Position numbers and translations under genes: made by a program. The notes under the pieces are model-generated. The model did no database searches. It was given only the letters and a program-made list of their open reading frames with translations, and had not been told where the DNA came from. From contig NZ_JADQTO010000018.1 in NCBI RefSeq assembly GCF_015704865.1, forward strand, positions 1 to 64,000: a DNA stretch of 64,000 nt. The letters are read 5' to 3'. Source of the stretch: Actinoplanes aureus. Lineage in GTDB: Bacteria; Actinomycetota; Actinomycetes; Mycobacteriales; Micromonosporaceae. Position 1 is the first letter of the stretch. Every line of letters starts with the position of its first letter. Positions 60,049 to 64,000 of the stretch are shown piece after piece.

Positions 60049-60492
60049 GCTCTGGTCGTCCTGGGCGTATCGGTCCAGGGCGGAGGTCCACATCCGCGAG
60101 ATCAGCCGGGCCATCGGCCCAAGGTGCAGCAGGAACAGCATCGGCCGTTGGGAGAGACGGGCTCCGGTGTTGGTCCATTCGACGTGGAGCCGGCTGCCTC
60201 CGTCGTCGTCCGGCGTGATGTGGGCGAAGCCGTCGCCGGCTCCGCCGTAGCTGCTCTCCACGACCGTCCAGCGGATCACGGCGGTGTCGGACCAGTCGTA
60301 GCGGGAAACCACCCAGAAGGGTGAACCAGGAGTGCTCTCCCGGGCGACCGCCCAGGTGTCGCCCTGCTCGCGTAGCTCGTACTTCTTCGGGTCGAGTGTG
60401 CGGTTCCAGATCTGCGGCCGGCGGGCGGTGAAGTCCGTGAGGGCGCGGCGCACCTGCTCGGGCGAGGCCTTCGTCCGGACGTCGAATCGCAT
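60046..60492 (-). CDS. SRPBCC (START-like) family protein
   Basis: A 148-residue protein beginning MRFDVRTKASPEQVRRALTD, typical of polyketide-cyclase/START-like lipid-binding folds. WVVSRYDWSDTAVIRWTVVE and RLHVEWTNTGARL are central strands. The hydrophobic C-terminal helix is LFLLHLGPMARLISRMWTSA. It binds a hydrophobic ligand; the role is unknown. The stop codon is supplied by repeat B copy 5, so the C terminus may be altered. Confidence 0.8.
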   Translation of the reverse strand: MRFDVRTKASPEQVRRALTDFTARRPQIWNRTLDPKKYELREQGDTWAVARESTPGSPFWVVSRYDWSDTAVIRWTVVESSYGGAGDGFAHITPDDDGGSRLHVEWTNTGARLSQRPMLFLLHLGPMARLISRMWTSALDRYAQDDQS

Positions 60493-60565
60493 TCGACAAT
60501 CCGAGCACACGCACCCCGGCCCGGTCCACGGGTGTGTAGGCGTCCAGACACGGTTGGGTGGCTCC

Positions 60566-60666
60566 GTTCCCGGCGGCCGCGCTGGGGCCGGGGGCGGCTG
60601 CCGGCTCGCGCTGGGAGAGCGGGGACGGGGTCGATTCGGCGGGACGGCCGGTCACCCGTACCCCGG
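60566..60666 (+). repeat. Type B repeat, copy 6
   Basis: GTTCCCGGCGGCCGCGCTGG to GGTCACCCGTACCCCGG, with a few indels relative to copy 1. It lies between the SRPBCC gene and the 3' end of the ABC exporter gene. The 60493-60741 gap holds nothing else recognised. Confidence 0.75.
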
Positions 60667-60741
60667 ATAGGCGGGACCGGCGTGCGGACCTTGACCACGG
60701 TGGGAGACCTGCAAGGTCTCCCGTCGGACGATGCCGGCCGG

Positions 60742-62235
60742 TCAGTGGCGGACCACCACCAGAGTGGACGTGCGGTCCAGGGCCGCGTTCAGGGCGGTGT
60801 CCAGCGTGTGCGGGTCGAGGGCGCCGAACGTCTCGTCGAGGATGAGTACGGGCGCGCCCTGTAGCAGGGCGCGGGCCAGGAAGACCAGGCTGCGTTCGCC
60901 CTCGGAGAGCCGCCAGCCGGTCTCGCCGATGATCTGTGCCATTCCGGCGGGCATCCGGTCGAGCAGGTCGCCCAGGCCGATCGCGCGGCAGACCTCCTCG
61001 GCGGACCGCAGGTCCGCGGGTTCCGGCGGCCAGGCGCGGCCCAGCAGTACGTTCATCGCCAGCGGCCCGAGCAGCAGGTGGTTGTGGTCGGCCTGGGGCA
61101 CGGCGAGCACGGTGCCGGGTGTGGTGCTGGTCAGGTGTAGCCGGCCGGTGGTCGGTTCGAGGGTGCCGGCGAGCAGCGCCGCGAGTGTGGACTTGCCGCT
61201 GCCCGAGGGGCCTTCGAGGACGAGCCGGTCCCCGGCGTCGATGCGCAGGTCGATCGGGGGCAGCGCCGCGTGGGCGCGGCCGGGGTAGTGGAAGCCGACG
61301 CCGTTCGCCTTGATCGTCACGGTCTCCGGGACAGCCGCGTCGGCGGGCGGCTCGTTCGTGGTCACCGGCAGCAGAGGCCCCAGTTGGGCCCACGCGCAGC
61401 GGGCGTCGGCGAGTCCGGCGAGGCCGGTGGAGAGGTGCGCCATCGCGCCGTACGTGAACATCACCGCGAGGGCGCCCGCGGCCCTGGCGGGCGCGGCGGC
61501 GCCGGCAGCTACCGACGCGGCGAGCAGTGCCGTGCCGGTCAGGGCCCAGCCGCGCGGGATGAGCACGGTCAGGACGGTCAGGCCGCGGTCCATCGAGGCC
61601 GCGAGCGACGTGTACGCGTCCAGCGCGGCCCGCTCGCCGTCATGGCGGTGCTCGGGGTCCTGCTGGACGGCCCGCGTCCGATGCCCGGCGATCTTCTCGG
61701 CTAGGTCGTTGCCGAGCGCCAGGCGGGCCGTGGTCCAGGCCATCCGCCGCCGGGTGTACCGGGCGGTCGCCACCGCGGCGGCCACCAGCCAGCCGGTCAG
61801 CAGCACCGGTACGGCCGGGCCGAGCGCGGTGGTCAGCAGGACGGCGGCGAGCACGAGTTCCACCGCCGCCGCGAGCCCGCGCAACGCCCCGCCGGTGGCC
61901 AGGTCCTCCAGGCTCTCCGTCTCCAGCACCCGGCCGAGCAGGTGGCCGGTGCCTTCCCGGCGTACCGCGGCGGGGTCCAGCCCGAGGGCGCCGCGCAGCA
62001 ACCGGCGGCGCAGCCGGGCGCCGGCGATGACGGCCAGCGCCGACTGCAGGTGGCTGGTGACGGCGCGGCAGCCGAGGCCGGCCGCCATCGTGACCGCCCA
62101 CGCGGCGATCACCGTGCCGGTGAGCTCGCCGGCGAATGTGGCGCCGCCCAGGATGATCCAGGAGTAGAGGAACAGACCGTACTGGCCGGCGTGTGCGACC
62201 AGGACGGCGGCGAGGAGCGCGACCAGGCGGGTCAT
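60742..62235 (-). CDS. ABC exporter half-transporter (TMD-NBD), downstream member
   Basis: A 497-residue protein with six N-terminal helices (to ~residue 290) and an ATPase. Walker A is LEGPSGSGKSTLAALLAG and Walker B is PVLILDETFGALDP. The signature is RLSEGERSLVFLARALL, with Glu where Gly is usual (LSGGQ). The protein stops right after the H-loop His (TLVVVRH), so the usual C-terminal helices are missing. Such deviations suggest a degenerate site in a heterodimeric exporter. Its ATG overlaps the stop of the next gene (ATGA). Confidence 0.88.
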   Translation of the reverse strand: MTRLVALLAAVLVAHAGQYGLFLYSWIILGGATFAGELTGTVIAAWAVTMAAGLGCRAVTSHLQSALAVIAGARLRRRLLRGALGLDPAAVRREGTGHLLGRVLETESLEDLATGGALRGLAAAVELVLAAVLLTTALGPAVPVLLTGWLVAAAVATARYTRRRMAWTTARLALGNDLAEKIAGHRTRAVQQDPEHRHDGERAALDAYTSLAASMDRGLTVLTVLIPRGWALTGTALLAASVAAGAAAPARAAGALAVMFTYGAMAHLSTGLAGLADARCAWAQLGPLLPVTTNEPPADAAVPETVTIKANGVGFHYPGRAHAALPPIDLRIDAGDRLVLEGPSGSGKSTLAALLAGTLEPTTGRLHLTSTTPGTVLAVPQADHNHLLLGPLAMNVLLGRAWPPEPADLRSAEEVCRAIGLGDLLDRMPAGMAQIIGETGWRLSEGERSLVFLARALLQGAPVLILDETFGALDPHTLDTALNAALDRTSTLVVVRH

Positions 62236-64000
62236 CGTGTGCCGCCCAGGGTGATCCGCCGCCAGGACGGGTCCCGGAAGCGGTCGGCGACGGCCTGCTC
62301 GGCGTCCAGCAGGCCGCGCAGGTACGAATCGGGCTTGCCGGCGAGCGCCTCGGGATTGTCGTCCTCCACGATCCGCCCGTCCGCCACCACCAGGACCCGG
62401 TCGAAGTCGAGGGCGTCGGCGACGTCGTGGGTGACGTACAGCAGGGTCGCCGCCGGCCACCAGCGGCGGGCCCGGCGCAGCAGGTCGCGGCGCTGGTCAC
62501 GGCCGAGGCCGCGGAACGGTTCGTCGAGCACCGCGAGGCGTACGCCGGAGCGCAGCCGTGCCCGGGCCAGCCGGACCCGCTGAGCCTCCCCGCCGGAGAG
62601 CAGGCCGCCGCGTTCGCCGAGCGGCCCGCTCCTCCCCGCGGCGACCTCGGTCAGGTAGGTGTCGTCCAGGACCTCCTCCGGTACGCCGGCGCCGGGAGCG
62701 CCGCCGTAGGTGAGGTTGTCGGCGAGCGAGCGGTTCCAGAGCGTGACGGTGGGATCCACCCAGGCGGTGTGCCGGCGCAACCACGCCAGGTTTCCGGCGT
62801 CCAGCGGCGCCCCGTCCACGAGCACCCGGCCCCGCGCGGGCCGGTGCCAGCCGAGCAGGAGCCCGGCCAGGGTGGACTTGCCCGAGCCCGAGCGGCCCAC
62901 CACCGCCACCTGGGAGCCGGCCGGTATCGACAGGCCGGCCACCGACAGGACCGGCTGACCGCCGGACACCACCTCGACGCCGCTCAGGTGTACCGCCACG
63001 CCGGTCCCGCCGTGACGGGCCGGCGTCGGCGTGTGCTCGACCGGGGTGGCGAAGGGTTCGATCGCCCGCAGCACCGCGCCCCGGTAGGACGGGTACCGCC
63101 GCACGAGCGCGCCGAGTTGCTGGCCGAGCGCGGGCAGCCCCACCGCCCAGTAGGCCAGCAGCAGGAACATCGCCGGATCGGACACCCGGTCGTGCGCGGC
63201 GGTCAGCAGCCAGGCGGTGCACGCGAGGCCGGCACCCGCCTGCACGAGCTCGGCGGTGAGCGCTGTGCGGTGCACCGCGCGTACGGCGGAGGCCCAGGCG
63301 CCGAGCATGCGGCCGTGTTCGCCCTCGATGAGCCGGCCGGCGCGGTGCGCGCGGATCGGCACGACACCGATCAGAGCGTCCAGGTAGAACCGGGCTACCG
63401 CGCCGACGTGCGTACGCCGGCGCAGGTCACGTTCGGCCTGCGCGGGAAGCAGCACCAGACCGGCCGCGGCGCTCGCCAGCACGGCGATCGACGCGGGTAG
63501 CGCGCTGCCGGGATCGATCACCGCGATGACCACCGGGAGCAGCACCAGCAGGGTGCCCAGGCGGGCGGTGTCCAGGGCGAGCAGCGGCAGCTCACGGAGC
63601 CGGTGCAGCCGGTGTGCCCGCTCGGCGAGGTCGGACAGCGGGCGGCTGTTCAGGTAGCGGTCCGGCAGGTCGGGCAGGCGGCGCAGCAGACCGGCCCGCA
63701 GCGCGGTCTCCAGGCGGCGGCCCACGCCGGCCGCCGCGGCGAGCAGGGCACCGTCCAGGATCAGCAGGATTGTGGCGAGTGCCAGCAGGGCGGCGAGGGT
63801 CCAGCCGGGCGCGGGCCCTGGAGAGATCAGCGTACGCATCAGCACCGCCTCGGCCAGCACGCCGGCGGTGGCCGCGACCGCACCGACTCCGATGGCGGCG
63901 AGCCGGTGCCCGGAACCGCGCAGCCAGTCGCGCAGGAAGCGGCCGGGGCCGGGGTCGCGCTGGGTGAGCGCCGCCCGCAGGTCGGCGGGCAACTCGTCGG
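62232..64000 (-). CDS. ABC exporter half-transporter (TMD-NBD), upstream member, 5' end beyond window
   Basis: At least 589 residues; the frame is open to the window edge, so the N terminus is missing. Hydrophobic helices span ~30-290. The ATPase has Walker A VVGRSGSGKSTLAGLLLG, signature LLSGGEAQRVRLARARL, Walker B LAVLDEPFRGLG and H-loop YVTHDVADAL, all canonical. This subunit would hydrolyse ATP at the consensus site while the downstream partner has a degenerate one. Similar pairs export peptides, including bacteriocins, but no precursor gene is visible here. Confidence 0.88.
   Translation of the reverse strand, partial: DELPADLRAALTQRDPGPGRFLRDWLRGSGHRLAAIGVGAVAATAGVLAEAVLMRTLISPGPAPGWTLAALLALATILLILDGALLAAAAGVGRRLETALRAGLLRRLPDLPDRYLNSRPLSDLAERAHRLHRLRELPLLALDTARLGTLLVLLPVVIAVIDPGSALPASIAVLASAAAGLVLLPAQAERDLRRRTHVGAVARFYLDALIGVVPIRAHRAGRLIEGEHGRMLGAWASAVRAVHRTALTAELVQAGAGLACTAWLLTAAHDRVSDPAMFLLLAYWAVGLPALGQQLGALVRRYPSYRGAVLRAIEPFATPVEHTPTPARHGGTGVAVHLSGVEVVSGGQPVLSVAGLSIPAGSQVAVVGRSGSGKSTLAGLLLGWHRPARGRVLVDGAPLDAGNLAWLRRHTAWVDPTVTLWNRSLADNLTYGGAPGAGVPEEVLDDTYLTEVAAGRSGPLGERGGLLSGGEAQRVRLARARLRSGVRLAVLDEPFRGLGRDQRRDLLRRARRWWPAATLLYVTHDVADALDFDRVLVVADGRIVEDDNPEALAGKPDSYLRGLLDAEQAVADRFRDPSWRRITLGGTR

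Noticed and set aside
1..64000. CRISPR arrays, tRNA/rRNA genes, insertion sequences, phage genes
   Set aside because: No regularly spaced repeats, no tRNA-like cloverleaf with conserved TTCGA arms, no transposase or integrase motifs were seen. A dedicated scan could still find a missed tRNA.

Overview
The window is very GC-rich, with codon third positions almost all G or C, GTG starts and Tat signals. It carries secreted actinomycete enzymes (arabinanase, beta-L-arabinofuranosidase, pectate lyase, rubber oxygenase), two-component systems, an Erm methylase and a rifampin-monooxygenase-like protein. This fits a soil actinomycete. The combination, with an Lcp gene, suggests Micromonosporaceae (Actinoplanes-like), but that is inference. 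I saw no rRNA, tRNA, CRISPR array or transposase.

Layout. 1-3886: an arabinan/arabinoside utilisation group on the minus strand (ricin-lectin protein, GH43, GH127) with LacI-type palindromes. 4099-4863: an L,D-transpeptidase. 5050-15842: a compact ribosomal-peptide (RiPP) locus. It has a 103-residue precursor ending in a Cys-rich tail, an MBL-fold hydrolase, a split LanB-type dehydratase, a B12-type radical SAM enzyme, a TfuA-YcaO pair and an amidohydrolase. No cyclase, protease or exporter was recognised in it. This is the best candidate for an undescribed system. 15943-31964: mixed housekeeping and secreted genes, including a chemoreceptor, a MerR/methyltransferase pair, a pectate lyase with a Crp-like site, a two-component system, a CGNR regulator with a double operator, Lcp rubber oxygenase with a tandem-TetR protein, and a methyltransferase pseudogene.

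32011-35343: MurJ-like flippase, two small membrane proteins, and an erm gene behind a leader peptide and a Shine-Dalgarno-sequestering hairpin. 35403-35596: intergenic repeats. 35826-40845: two AraC paralogues, a GAF-ATPase regulator with a truncated STAS partner, and a DEAD-box helicase. 40918-52752: two related two-component systems, each beside an exporter (MMPL; MacB-like ABC), with two secreted alpha/beta hydrolases between them. 52792-57761: a GGDEF protein, a catalytically degenerate hydrolase, DUF2750, an EEP phosphatase and an alcohol dehydrogenase. 57929-59565: a rifampin-monooxygenase-like gene behind its own leader peptide and hairpin. It is bracketed by inverted copies of the same repeats found upstream of erm. 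60046-64000: an SRPBCC protein and a pair of ABC exporter half-molecules running off the right edge.

Two themes recur. First, antibiotic-resistance genes carry leader-peptide architecture and neighbouring dispersed repeats. Second, convergent genes are packed so tightly that several overlap at their 3' ends.
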